Source: Pseudomonas sp. N3-W
Lineage (GTDB): Bacteria; Pseudomonadota; Gammaproteobacteria; Pseudomonadales; Pseudomonadaceae
DNA: 64,000 nt
Assembly: GCF_024970185.1 (NCBI RefSeq)
Contig: NZ_CP103965.1
Span: 3,034,001-3,098,000, forward strand
Reading direction: 5' to 3'
Shown: piece after piece, positions 28,138 to 36,165 of the stretch
How the letters are laid out: each line of letters begins with the position of its first letter
Numbering within the stretch: position 1 is the first letter of the stretch
Translations under genes and position numbers: made by a program
Notes under the pieces: model-generated
What the model saw: only the letters and a program-made list of their open reading frames with translations
Database searches by the model: none
What the model was told of the DNA's origin: nothing

Positions 28138-30183
28138 ATGCCTTCCCGATCTTCCCACCCCCAAACCCTGCAACGCCGCCTGACACCATTGGCCACTGCG
28201 CTGCTGATGGCTGCGCCGGTTTTCGCCGCCGAGCCGCTGGAATTGCAACCGCAAATCATCACTGCCAACCCCTTGGGCAGCCAGACCCTGGCCGCGCCCA
28301 CCACTGTGTTGAGCGGCGATGACCTGACCCTGCAACAGAAGGGCAGCCTGGGGGAAACCCTGAACAAGCAGCCGGGCGTGTCGTCGTCCTACTTCGGACC
28401 GGGCGCCAGCCGCCCGATCATTCGCGGGCTCGATGGCGACCGCATCCGTATTCTGCGCAACGGCGTCGGCGCACTCGATGCGTCGTCGCTGTCCTACGAT
28501 CACGCGGTGCCGCTGGACCCGGTCAATGTCGAACGGATTGAAATCGTGCGCGGCCCGGCTGCCCTGTTGTACGGCGGCAACGCCATCGGCGGGGTGGTCA
28601 ACACCTTCGACAACCGCATTCCGACCGAGGCCATCGACGGCATTCAGGGCGCGGGCGAATTGCGTTACGGCGGTGCCGACACCACCCGCAGCAGCGCCGG
28701 TAAACTCGAAGCCGGTAACGGCGCATTTGCCTTGCACATCGATGCCAGCGCCCGTGAATTCAATGATCTGAAAATCCCCGGTTATGCCAAGACCCGCCGC
28801 GAACGAGCAGCAGACGACGGCGATTCCAGCAAGCACCGTCTGGCCAACAGCGATGGTCGTCAGGACGGCGGGGCGGTCGGCGGTTCCTACACCTGGGATG
28901 ACGGCTATGCCGGGTTGTCGTACAGCAATTACGACTCCAACTACGGCTCGCCCGCCGAAGATGATGTGCGCATTCGCATGCAGCAGGAGCACTATGCGTT
29001 CGCTTCCGAAATGCGCAACCTCGACGGGCCGTTCAGCTCGGTCAAAGTCGATGCTGGCTACACCGATTACCAGCACCGCGAAATCGAGGGCGGCGAGGTC
29101 GGCACGACCTTCAAGAACAAGGGCTATGAGGCACGAGTCGAGGCGCGTCATCAGCCGTTGGGGCCGTTCAACGGGGCGATCGGCGCGCAGGTCAGTCGCA
29201 GCGAATTCTCGGCATTGGGCGAAGAGGCATTCGTGCCGACGACCGATACCACTGCCGGCGCGCTGTTCATTCTCGAAGAGCTGCAAGCCACCGATCGACT
29301 GTTGTTGAGCCTCGGCGGACGCCTGGAGCACACCACGGTCGACCCGGACGCCAAAGGCAACGAGCGCTTTGCCAATGCCGACCGCTCCAGCAGCTTCACT
29401 GCTGGCAGCTTGTCGTCCGGCGCCGTCTACACCCTGACGCCGATCTGGTCGGTGGCCGCGACCCTGGGCTACACCGAACGCGCGCCGACCTTCTATGAGT
29501 TGTATGCCAACGGTGCGCACGTCGCTACTGGCACTTATGAGTTGGGCGATGCCAACCTCTCGAAAGAAAAAGCGGTGTCCAGCGACCTGGCGTTGCGTTT
29601 CGACAATGGCACGCACAAGGGCAGCGTCGGTGTGTTCTACAGTCATTTTTCCAACTACATCGGCTTGCTCGGCACCGGTCGAACGCTTGACGACGAAGGC
29701 GAGGCAGACGCCAACGGCAATCCCGAATACCGCTACTCGGGTGTGCGTGCGCGCTTCAGCGGCATCGAGGCGCAGGACCACTGGAAACTCGGCGAAAGCG
29801 CCTACGGCAAGTTTGCCCTGGAGCTGTCGGGCGACTACACCCGTGCGAAAAACCTCGATACCGGCGAAGCCTTGCCACGCATCGCGCCGTTGCGACTCAA
29901 CAGCGGTCTGCTGTGGGAACTGGACCGCTGGCAGGCGCGGATCGATGTCGAGCATGCCACCTCGCAGCATCGCGTTCCGGCCAACGAGAGCAGCACGCGT
30001 GGCTACACCACACTGGGGGCGAATGTCGGTTACCACTTCGATGTCGGTCACAGTAAATGGCTGGCGTTCGTCGATGCCGACAACCTGACCAACCAGACCG
30101 TGCGCTACGCCAGTTCGATCCTGCGCGATATCGCACCGGCGCAGGGGCGCAGTATTCAGGTGGGGTTGCGCACTACGTTCTAA
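28138..30183 (+). CDS. ZnuD-like TonB-dependent receptor, probable zinc uptake
   Basis: 681 residues from the ATG at 28138. A signal peptide ends in A-P-V-F-A-A. The plug has 'GPGASRPIIRGLDGDRIRIL', then R-N-G-V-G, and 'IEIVRGPAALLYGGNAIGGV', the pattern of the ZnuD zinc/heme receptor group. The barrel carries His/Asp-rich loops, such as the segment with D-D-G-D-S-S-K-H near 225, and ends in GRSIQVGLRTTF. The Zur box upstream supports zinc acquisition. Its C-terminal Phe is typical of outer-membrane barrels. Confidence 0.88.
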   Translation: MPSRSSHPQTLQRRLTPLATALLMAAPVFAAEPLELQPQIITANPLGSQTLAAPTTVLSGDDLTLQQKGSLGETLNKQPGVSSSYFGPGASRPIIRGLDGDRIRILRNGVGALDASSLSYDHAVPLDPVNVERIEIVRGPAALLYGGNAIGGVVNTFDNRIPTEAIDGIQGAGELRYGGADTTRSSAGKLEAGNGAFALHIDASAREFNDLKIPGYAKTRRERAADDGDSSKHRLANSDGRQDGGAVGGSYTWDDGYAGLSYSNYDSNYGSPAEDDVRIRMQQEHYAFASEMRNLDGPFSSVKVDAGYTDYQHREIEGGEVGTTFKNKGYEARVEARHQPLGPFNGAIGAQVSRSEFSALGEEAFVPTTDTTAGALFILEELQATDRLLLSLGGRLEHTTVDPDAKGNERFANADRSSSFTAGSLSSGAVYTLTPIWSVAATLGYTERAPTFYELYANGAHVATGTYELGDANLSKEKAVSSDLALRFDNGTHKGSVGVFYSHFSNYIGLLGTGRTLDDEGEADANGNPEYRYSGVRARFSGIEAQDHWKLGESAYGKFALELSGDYTRAKNLDTGEALPRIAPLRLNSGLLWELDRWQARIDVEHATSQHRVPANESSTRGYTTLGANVGYHFDVGHSKWLAFVDADNLTNQTVRYASSILRDIAPAQGRSIQVGLRTTF

Positions 30184-30257
30184 TGGTTTGATTGCCTCAG
30201 GCGCTCACCAGCGTCGCGCTCTTTGGCGTGACGTTGGCTGTGCTTTTATATTCGCTT

Positions 30258-30287
30258 AAGGAATAACTAAATCGTTATTTATTCCTT
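30258..30287. promoter_or_regulatory. Inverted repeat upstream of Mop gene
   Basis: AAGGAATAAC at 30258-30267 faces GTTATTTATTCCTT at 30274-30287. The AT-rich dyad is 83 bases before the Mop start and fits a LysR-type site such as CysB/Cbl at sulfur-starvation promoters. Inference from position and the SsuF-like gene. Confidence 0.4.
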
Positions 30288-30369
30288 TTGTTGTTTACTC
30301 GGAAGGTGCATTTTGAAGCCCTGCACAGCAGTGCGCATTTGCCCCACCCACAGACAGGAAGCCACACCC

Positions 30370-30585
30370 ATGACCATCAAAGCGATCAACGTCCGCAACC
30401 AGTTCAAAGGCGTCATCAAGGAAATCCTGGAGGGCGAAGTGGTGTCTGAAATCGATGTGCAGACCGCTTCCGGCATTGTCACTTCGGTGATCACCACCCG
30501 TTCCGTGCGCGACCTCGAATTGAAGATTGGCAGCGAAGTGATTGCCTTCGTCAAATCCACCGAGGTGTCGATCGCCAAGCTTTGA
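30370..30585 (+). CDS. Mop-type molybdate-binding protein (SsuF-like)
   Basis: 71 residues from the ATG at 30370 with AGGAAG upstream. It consists of a single Mop/TOBE domain: 'AINVRNQFKGVIKEILEGEV', 'ETASG'-like 'QTASGIVTSVITTRS' and 'IGSEVIAFVKSTEVSIAKL'. Such proteins form oligomers that bind oxyanions such as molybdate. In P. putida a 71-residue protein of this kind (SsuF) is part of the sulfonate operon and is needed for sulfonate use, which agrees with the sulfur theme here. No ssu genes adjoin it in this window. Confidence 0.85.
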   Translation: MTIKAINVRNQFKGVIKEILEGEVVSEIDVQTASGIVTSVITTRSVRDLELKIGSEVIAFVKSTEVSIAKL

Positions 30586-30651
30586 CTGGGCAGTTTGAAT
30601 CAGCAGATCGGCGGCTTCGGCCCAATGCCGGTCAGTCAAGGATGGACATTA

Positions 30652-30759
30652 CCTGTGGCGAGGGAGCTTGCTCCCGCTGGACTGCGTAGCAGGCCCCCGC
30701 ATTTGGGTGAGGAGGGGGCCGCTTCGCGCCCTATCGGGAGCAAGCTCCCCCGCCACAGG
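30652..30759. repeat. REPIN-like inverted repeat
   Basis: CCTGTGGCGAGGGAGCTTGC at the left faces its near complement (GCAAGCTCCCCCGCCACAGG) at the right, about 110 bases overall. It is a typical Pseudomonas REP pair between a gene end and a convergent gene, of a different sequence type from the one at 14.8 kb. Confidence 0.85.
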
Positions 30760-30869
30760 TTTATTGTTCGTTCTTACTGATCGAGATTGGGCTGCGGCCG
30801 CTTTTTTTTGCGCGTGACACCGATGTGAGGTGCAAGACGGCATCTATGGGGGGGCGATTGAGTACGGAT

Positions 30870-31727
30870 TCAATGCCCCTGATTATTCCTGATCAATTCA
30901 TAAGCCCGACGCACCAGCGGATTGACGGTATTGGGCCGGATCCACAGGTAATACGTCACGTCCGGCAAGCGCGGCAAGCCGTCGTTCTCACCCAACACGC
31001 GCATGTCCGGGCCGAGCATTTCCATACTGCGCGCCGTTACGCCCAGACCTGCGCGTGTCGCGGCTTTTATGCCGATCAGGTTTGACGCCAGGTACGCCTG
31101 GCGCCAGGCAATATTGGCGCGCTCCAGGGCTTCCAGCGCATAGCGACGATAGATGCTCGGTTCGTCCACCAGAATCAGCGGCAATGGCTCGCCGGGGTTG
31201 TGCTGGTACTGCGCCGAACAGATCCACCAGACCGGCGAGGTGCGCAGGGCGAAGCCTTCGAGATTCGGGTCCTGGCGGGTGGAAATCACCATGTCGACCT
31301 TGCCCCGGTGCAGATCCTCCATCAGGAACGGACTGCGCCCGACATCGATTTCCAGGCGCAGGCGTGGTGCCGAACGGGCGATGTGGCTGAGGATCGGCGG
31401 CAGGATGGTGTCGGCGATGTCATGGGGTGAGCCGATGCGCAGCACGCCACTCAAATGACTTTCACGCAGAGAACTCAGCGCATCGTCATTGAGCGACAGC
31501 ATTTGCCGCGCATGGCGTAGCAGTTGCTGACCGGCTTCGGTGAGTTGTTTTTGCCGGCCACGCTTTTCAAACAGGCTCACCCCGACCTGCTGTTCCAGGC
31601 GCTGCATGTGCTGGGTGACCGACGATTGGGTGCGGGCCAGTTGCGCGCCGGCCTCGGCAAAACTGTGGTGATCGACCACGGCAGTGAAGGTGCGCAGCAA
31701 TTCGAGATCAAGGGTCGACATGGCCAT
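30870..31727 (-). CDS. LysR-family regulator of the sulfur amino-acid operon
   Basis: 285 residues from the ATG at 31727; another ATG two codons later is also possible, and the open frame runs to 31823. The N-terminal HTH reads 'LELLRTFTAVVDHHSFAEAG', then Q-L-A-R-T-Q-S-S-V-T-Q-H-M. The substrate domain begins near 90. It is divergent from the binding-protein gene at 31972, with 244 bases between them, and is the likely regulator of the operon at 31972-38913. Confidence 0.92.
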   Translation of the reverse strand: MAMSTLDLELLRTFTAVVDHHSFAEAGAQLARTQSSVTQHMQRLEQQVGVSLFEKRGRQKQLTEAGQQLLRHARQMLSLNDDALSSLRESHLSGVLRIGSPHDIADTILPPILSHIARSAPRLRLEIDVGRSPFLMEDLHRGKVDMVISTRQDPNLEGFALRTSPVWWICSAQYQHNPGEPLPLILVDEPSIYRRYALEALERANIAWRQAYLASNLIGIKAATRAGLGVTARSMEMLGPDMRVLGENDGLPRLPDVTYYLWIRPNTVNPLVRRAYELIRNNQGH

Positions 31728-31971
31728 TTCCGGGGCGGTTTTTACATCAAGGGTTCGAACATAAACATTACAGAGTTTTATGTGTTTGTTTGTGGTTTTT
31801 TCGGTGGATGGCAGCGATGCCAAGCAATCAAAGGGTAGAAAGCGTTTTGACCTGAAAGCAGATACGCAGAGTTATAACGATATTAGATATTTGTATTTCC
31901 GTAACCCGTCCCCTGTACCCAGGATGCCCACACGTCAGGTCGGGGACCCGATCGTCCATGAGGGGAAATCC

Positions 31972-32814
31972 ATGTTGCATGAGCGCTCGACCGTTAAACC
32001 ATTATTACCTGTGATACTGGGTGCCCTGATTTCGCTTTCCGGCATCAGCGGCGCTCGGGCCGATGCGACCCTGGACAAGATCCAGCAGCGCCATCTGGTC
32101 ACGGTCGGCGTGCTGCTGTCCGGCGGCCCGTTTGGCGGGATTGACCCGGCCACCCAGAAGCCGCGTGGCCTGAACGTCGACCTGGCGCAAGAGCTGGGCC
32201 GGCAACTGGGGGCCGAGGTGCAACTGGTGCCGGTATTGCCCGCCAACCGCGTGCAGTTCCTGCAACAGGGCAAAGTCGACCTGCTGATTGCCAACATGGA
32301 ATGGACCACCGAGCGCGGGGAAATTCTCGGCTTTGTACCGACGCCGTTCTACCGCGTCGGCGGCACGGCGGCGGTGCTCAAGGACAGCAAGATCACTCGC
32401 TGGGAAGACCTGAAGAATCAGCCGGTCTGCACCTCCCAGGGCAGCAGCTACGTCAAGCCGCTCACCGAACTGGGTGTCGAGCTCAAAGCCTTCAAGAGTT
32501 CGTCCGAATCGTTGCTGGCGCTGCGCGGCAACAACTGCGTGGCGGCGGTGCATGACGCCACGCTGATCAATCCGCTGATCGCCGACAGCGCCGAATGGAA
32601 GGACTACCGCACCCTCAGCCCGGAACTCAACCCGGCGCCGTCGGTGATCTGGACCCGGCGCGGCGAAAGCGACACGCAGGCACGGCTCGACCCGATCATC
32701 AAGGAACTGCACCGCAGCGGCTGGCTGATCGCGGCGCAGACCCGCAACCACATCACACCCGCGTCCCCGGCGCTGGTGGAAATGCAAAAACAATTCCAGG
32801 GCAACGGCGCATGA
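31972..32814 (+). CDS. Amino-acid ABC binding protein (cystine-type family)
   Basis: 280 residues from the ATG at 31972 with GAGGGGAAA upstream. Signal peptide to G-A-R-A, then a type II periplasmic fold: 'LDKIQQRHLVTVGVLLSGGP', 'GLNVDLAQELGRQLGAEVQL', 'VDLLIANMEWTTERGEILGF'. It belongs to the SBP_bac_3 polar amino-acid family. Neighbouring cysteine-dioxygenase-like and C-S-lyase genes suggest a sulfur amino acid as ligand. Its stop overlaps the start of a truncated paralogue. Confidence 0.88.
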   Translation: MLHERSTVKPLLPVILGALISLSGISGARADATLDKIQQRHLVTVGVLLSGGPFGGIDPATQKPRGLNVDLAQELGRQLGAEVQLVPVLPANRVQFLQQGKVDLLIANMEWTTERGEILGFVPTPFYRVGGTAAVLKDSKITRWEDLKNQPVCTSQGSSYVKPLTELGVELKAFKSSSESLLALRGNNCVAAVHDATLINPLIADSAEWKDYRTLSPELNPAPSVIWTRRGESDTQARLDPIIKELHRSGWLIAAQTRNHITPASPALVEMQKQFQGNGA

Positions 32815-33113
32815 GGCGATCTTTCTGCACCAAAGACCTGACCGCGCCATGCCTGGCGGGCCTGGCCGTGATGGGCGCCAGTCTCGCCCGCGCCGACGCC
32901 ACGCTGGACAAGATCGAACAGCGCCACGCGATCAGCGTCGGGGTGATGCTCAGTGGGCCACCGTTCGGCACCCTCGACCCGAAAACCGGTGAACACCTGG
33001 GCTATAACGTCGAGCTGGCCAAAGGTGTGGCCAAGGCACTGGGTGTCGAAGCGAGGACCGTATCGCCCATGCCTGCGGGCAATTGCGGAGAGAGCCATGA
33101 CTCACTGGCTTGA
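32811..33113 (+). pseudogene. Truncated second binding-protein gene
   Basis: 100 residues. It has a signal peptide, then ADATLDKIEQRHAISVGVML, 'GPPFGTLDPKTGEHLGYNVE' and VEARTVSPMPA, a clear paralogue of residues ~30-95 of the preceding protein (ADATLDKIQQRHLVTVGVLL ... VQLVPVLPA). After that homology stops and the frame reads into the ribosome site and start of the permease gene, ending at 33113. About two thirds of the gene are missing, so an internal deletion joined its 5' part to the region just before the permease. The product is unlikely to bind ligand. Confidence 0.85.
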
Positions 33114-33831
33114 ATTGTTCGTGCACTGGACCGCCGGGTTCGGCCTGAACTACGGATTTCTGCTGGATGCCTATCAACGCGGCACGCTCGTGCAGGGCGC
33201 ATTGACCACGGTGTGCCTGTGTCTGTTCACCATCATCGGCAGCCTGCTGGCCGGTGTCGGTTTGGCGGCGATGCTGACGTCGAGCGATCCCTGGCTGGCG
33301 AAGCCGGCGCGGGTGTTCGTCGAAGTCACCCGCAACACGCCGACCCTGGTGCAGCTGTATTGCGCGTTCCTGGTGTTGAACATGTTGCTGACCCAGGCCG
33401 TCGGCGCGGCCAATCCGCTGACGCCATTCGCCTGGGTAGTGATCGTGATTTCCCTGCACAAGGGCGCGTTTCATGCCGAGGCATTGCGCGCCGGTATCGA
33501 GGCGGTGCCGACGGTGACGCTGGAAGCCGCCAGCTCGCTGGCCTTCAGCCGCCGCCAGTTACTGTGGAATGTGCAACTGCCGCTGGCGCTGCGTTTTGCC
33601 TTGCCGTCGCTGATCAACAACCTGATTGACCTGGTGAAAATGACCGCCGTGGCCTCGGCAATTGCCGTGGGCGACATCACCTACGCGGCGATCATGATCT
33701 GGACCCAGAGCGACAACGTGCTGGAGCTGATGATTCTGATCCTGACGTTTTTCGGCCTGTTGAGTTTCACCGTCAATGGCGTGGGGCGCCTGCTCGAATC
33801 GCGCCTGAGGATGCCTGGCTATGGCCATTGA
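33097..33831 (+). CDS. Polar amino-acid ABC permease 1
   Basis: 244 residues from the ATG at 33097, with GGAGAGAG upstream. HisM/GlnP family: a first segment near 35-60 (GALTTVCLCLFTIIGSLLAG), 'RVFVEVTRNTPTLVQLYCAF' and the loop 'LEAASSLAFSRRQLLWNVQL', P. It overlaps the next permease gene by 11 bases. It forms one half of the membrane channel. Confidence 0.92.
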   Translation: MTHWLELFVHWTAGFGLNYGFLLDAYQRGTLVQGALTTVCLCLFTIIGSLLAGVGLAAMLTSSDPWLAKPARVFVEVTRNTPTLVQLYCAFLVLNMLLTQAVGAANPLTPFAWVVIVISLHKGAFHAEALRAGIEAVPTVTLEAASSLAFSRRQLLWNVQLPLALRFALPSLINNLIDLVKMTAVASAIAVGDITYAAIMIWTQSDNVLELMILILTFFGLLSFTVNGVGRLLESRLRMPGYGH

Positions 33832-34609
33832 ATCGACCGTCTGCGGCCCGCAGACCTGGCCGCGCCGGCACCTCGGCAAGCTGTTGCTGTTGGCCGTTGC
33901 GCTGTTATGGCTGCTGTATTGGGTGCCGCACAGCCCGGTGCTCAAGGCCTTGCTGCAATGGTCCCCCGCGCTGATCGCCGGCTTTGGCCAGAACATCCTG
34001 ATCAGCGTGGTGGCCATCGGCATCGGCTCGTTGTTGGGTCTGTTGGTGGGGGCGTTGGCCCTGTCGCCGCTGCGTCTGTTGCGTCTGCCCGCGCGTATCT
34101 GGGTGCAGATTTTCCGCAATGCGCCGTGGCTGGTGCTGATCTATTTCACCACCTATGTATTCCCGTTCGAGATCCATGTCGCCGGCACCTACGTGTCGTT
34201 TCCGGACTGGGTCAAGGTCACGCTCGGGCTCGCGTTACCGGCCAGCGCCAACGTTGCGGAGATTTTCCGTGGCGCCATTGCCTCGATCCCCGGCGCCCAG
34301 TGGGAAGCGGCGCGTTCGCTGGCGTTCACCCGTGGGCAGATTTTCCGCTCGATCATCCTGCCGCAGTGCTTCAAGCGCATGTTGCCGCCGTGGATGAACC
34401 TCTATGCGGTGGTCACCATGGGCACGGCGCTGGCCTCGCTGGTGGGCGTGCATGACGTGATCGACACCGCGCAGATCGCCAGCAATACCGTGAACCTGAC
34501 CGTTTTTACCGTGCTGATCTACCTGAGCCTGCTGGTGCTGTTCTTTGCTTATTGCTACCCGATTTCCCGACTGACCCAGCGCCTGGAGCGACGTTATGCC
34601 TTCTATTGA
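33821..34609 (+). CDS. Polar amino-acid ABC permease 2
   Basis: 262 residues with five or six membrane segments, 'ARIWVQIFRNAPWLVLIYFT' and the loop 'WEAARSLAFTRGQIFRSIIL', P-Q. It pairs with permease 1. It overlaps both neighbours (11 and 14 bases), so the transporter genes are translated together. Confidence 0.92.
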   Translation: MAIESTVCGPQTWPRRHLGKLLLLAVALLWLLYWVPHSPVLKALLQWSPALIAGFGQNILISVVAIGIGSLLGLLVGALALSPLRLLRLPARIWVQIFRNAPWLVLIYFTTYVFPFEIHVAGTYVSFPDWVKVTLGLALPASANVAEIFRGAIASIPGAQWEAARSLAFTRGQIFRSIILPQCFKRMLPPWMNLYAVVTMGTALASLVGVHDVIDTAQIASNTVNLTVFTVLIYLSLLVLFFAYCYPISRLTQRLERRYAFY

Positions 34610-35432
34610 AACTGTCGCCGAGCCCCTGGTCAGCCTGCGCGACCTGCACCTGTCGTTTGGCAGCAACCCGGTGCTCAAGGGCATCGATCTGGATGTTCAT
34701 CGCGGCCAGGCGGTGTCGATCATCGGCCCGTCCGGCTCCGGCAAATCGACCATCCTGCGTTGCATCACCGGCCTGTTGCAGCCCCAGCGCGGCACGATCC
34801 GCGTGGGTGCCACCGAGGTCCAGGCGCTGACGAAGGAAGCCCAGCGCATCGAATTGCGCAAGCGTGTGGGGTTTGTGTTCCAGCAGTACAACCTGTTCCC
34901 GCACTTGTCGGTGCTGGAAAACCTGGTGATCGCCCCGCGCAAGGTGCTGGGCCGCAGCCGTCTCGACGCCGAGAAAGACGCCAGGGCGTTGCTGGCCAAG
35001 GTGCGCATGGAGCACAAGGCCGACGCCTATCCGGGGCAGTTGTCTGGCGGCCAGCAGCAACGGGTGGCGATTGCCCGGGCATTGGCGATGCGCCCGGAAC
35101 TGATTCTGTTCGATGAAGTGACCTCGGCCCTAGACCCGGAAACCGTCGGCGAAGTGCTGACGGTGATTCGTGAACTGACGGAGGAGGGCATGACCTGCGT
35201 GCTGGTGACCCACGAGATGCGTTTCGCCGAAGAAATCAGCGACATCGTCTACTTCACCGAAAACGGCGTGATCGTCGAACACGGCAGCGCCGCCCAAATC
35301 TTCCAGCACCCGGCCAGCGAGCGCACCCAGACGTTTTTGCGTCACGCCCTGGGCGATCCGGGGCGCCGTCCCGTGGTCGCCAACGATCCTTATCTGCTGA
35401 CCAATCTTGGTCGCTACAACCTGTCCGTCTGA
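34596..35432 (+). CDS. Polar amino-acid ABC ATPase
   Basis: 278 residues with Walker [11 protein letters not shown]-loop [18 protein letters not shown], signature [15 protein letters not shown], Walker [15 protein letters not shown] and H-loop VTHEM. GlnQ/HisP family. It has a C-terminal extension after the core domain ([13 protein letters not shown] and on). Confidence 0.94.
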   Translation: MPSIETVAEPLVSLRDLHLSFGSNPVLKGIDLDVHRGQAVSIIGPSGSGKSTILRCITGLLQPQRGTIRVGATEVQALTKEAQRIELRKRVGFVFQQYNLFPHLSVLENLVIAPRKVLGRSRLDAEKDARALLAKVRMEHKADAYPGQLSGGQQQRVAIARALAMRPELILFDEVTSALDPETVGEVLTVIRELTEEGMTCVLVTHEMRFAEEISDIVYFTENGVIVEHGSAAQIFQHPASERTQTFLRHALGDPGRRPVVANDPYLLTNLGRYNLSV

Positions 35433-35449
35433 TACTGAGGAGCCTGTCC

Positions 35450-36046
35450 ATGAGTACCGTTAACCGTGCCGATGTCATTGAGGATTTCCTGAAGAACATC
35501 CGCGTCATCAATCAACGTGGCGTCGACCGCGCCGCGCTGGTGGAAATCGTTGCCCTGCTGGAAACCCTGGCCGAGCGCCGTGATCTGTTCAATTTCGAGG
35601 CGTTCCCGGCGCCGGTGCCGGGGCAGGGCAGCACTGCGTTTCGCTATCGCCTCAATGACGATGGCGACACTCCGACGCTGTACCTCAATTCGTTATTGCC
35701 GGGCAAAAGCACCATCCCCCACAACCACGAAACCTGGGCAATCATCAGCGCGGTTGAAGGCCAGGAAATCAACTACGTCTACGCCCGTGATGACGAAGGT
35801 CGCGAGGCGGGATTCACCACGTTGAAGCTGGAAAAAGAAGTGGTGGTGCAGCCCGGTACGTCGATCTCGTTTCTCGGCGAAGACCTGCACGGCATTCGCG
35901 TCGAGGGCGAACACGCGACCCTGCATTTCCATCTGTATGGCTTGCCCCTGGAGTCGCTCAATGGGCGTTACGGTGTTGAAGCCGACGGACGCATCCTCAA
36001 CTACAACGCCTCGCAAATGGCGCCGTCGATCAAGGCCTACGCATGA
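35450..36046 (+). CDS. Cysteine dioxygenase-like cupin
   Basis: 198 residues. Cupin fold with probable iron ligands His91 and His93 (TIPHNHETWAIISAVEG) and His147 (FLGEDLHGIRVEGEHATLHF). This matches thiol dioxygenases, which oxidise cysteine or 3-mercaptopropionate to the sulfinate. It follows the ABC genes at 17 bases and has its own ribosome site (CTGAGGAGCC). In context it probably oxidises the imported thiol compound or a product of it. Confidence 0.85.
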   Translation: MSTVNRADVIEDFLKNIRVINQRGVDRAALVEIVALLETLAERRDLFNFEAFPAPVPGQGSTAFRYRLNDDGDTPTLYLNSLLPGKSTIPHNHETWAIISAVEGQEINYVYARDDEGREAGFTTLKLEKEVVVQPGTSISFLGEDLHGIRVEGEHATLHFHLYGLPLESLNGRYGVEADGRILNYNASQMAPSIKAYA

Positions 36047-36141
36047 TCGACCTGTATTACTGGCCGACTGGCAACGGGCTGAAGATCGGCATCTTGCTCG
36101 AAGAACTCGGGCCTGAGTACCTCTCTCTGGCGCTTCAATAA
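36043..36141 (+). pseudogene. Remnant of a glutathione S-transferase gene
   Basis: A 32-codon frame starts at an ATG overlapping the previous stop (ATGA) and reads MIDLYYWPTGNGLKIGILLE, then E-L-G-P-E-Y. This is the N-terminal beta-alpha unit of a GST (YfcG/YghU-like 'MIDLYYWPTPNGHK'). It stops after L-S-L-A-L-Q, where the thioredoxin-like domain should continue for another 170 residues. The rest is absent before the next gene, so a deletion is likely. Confidence 0.75.
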
Positions 36142-36165
36142 TTCCATTTTCCGAGCGGGACTCTC

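Noticed and set aside
28111..30051. 646-codon minus-strand frame
   Set aside because: Shadow of the ZnuD-like receptor gene, no protein features.
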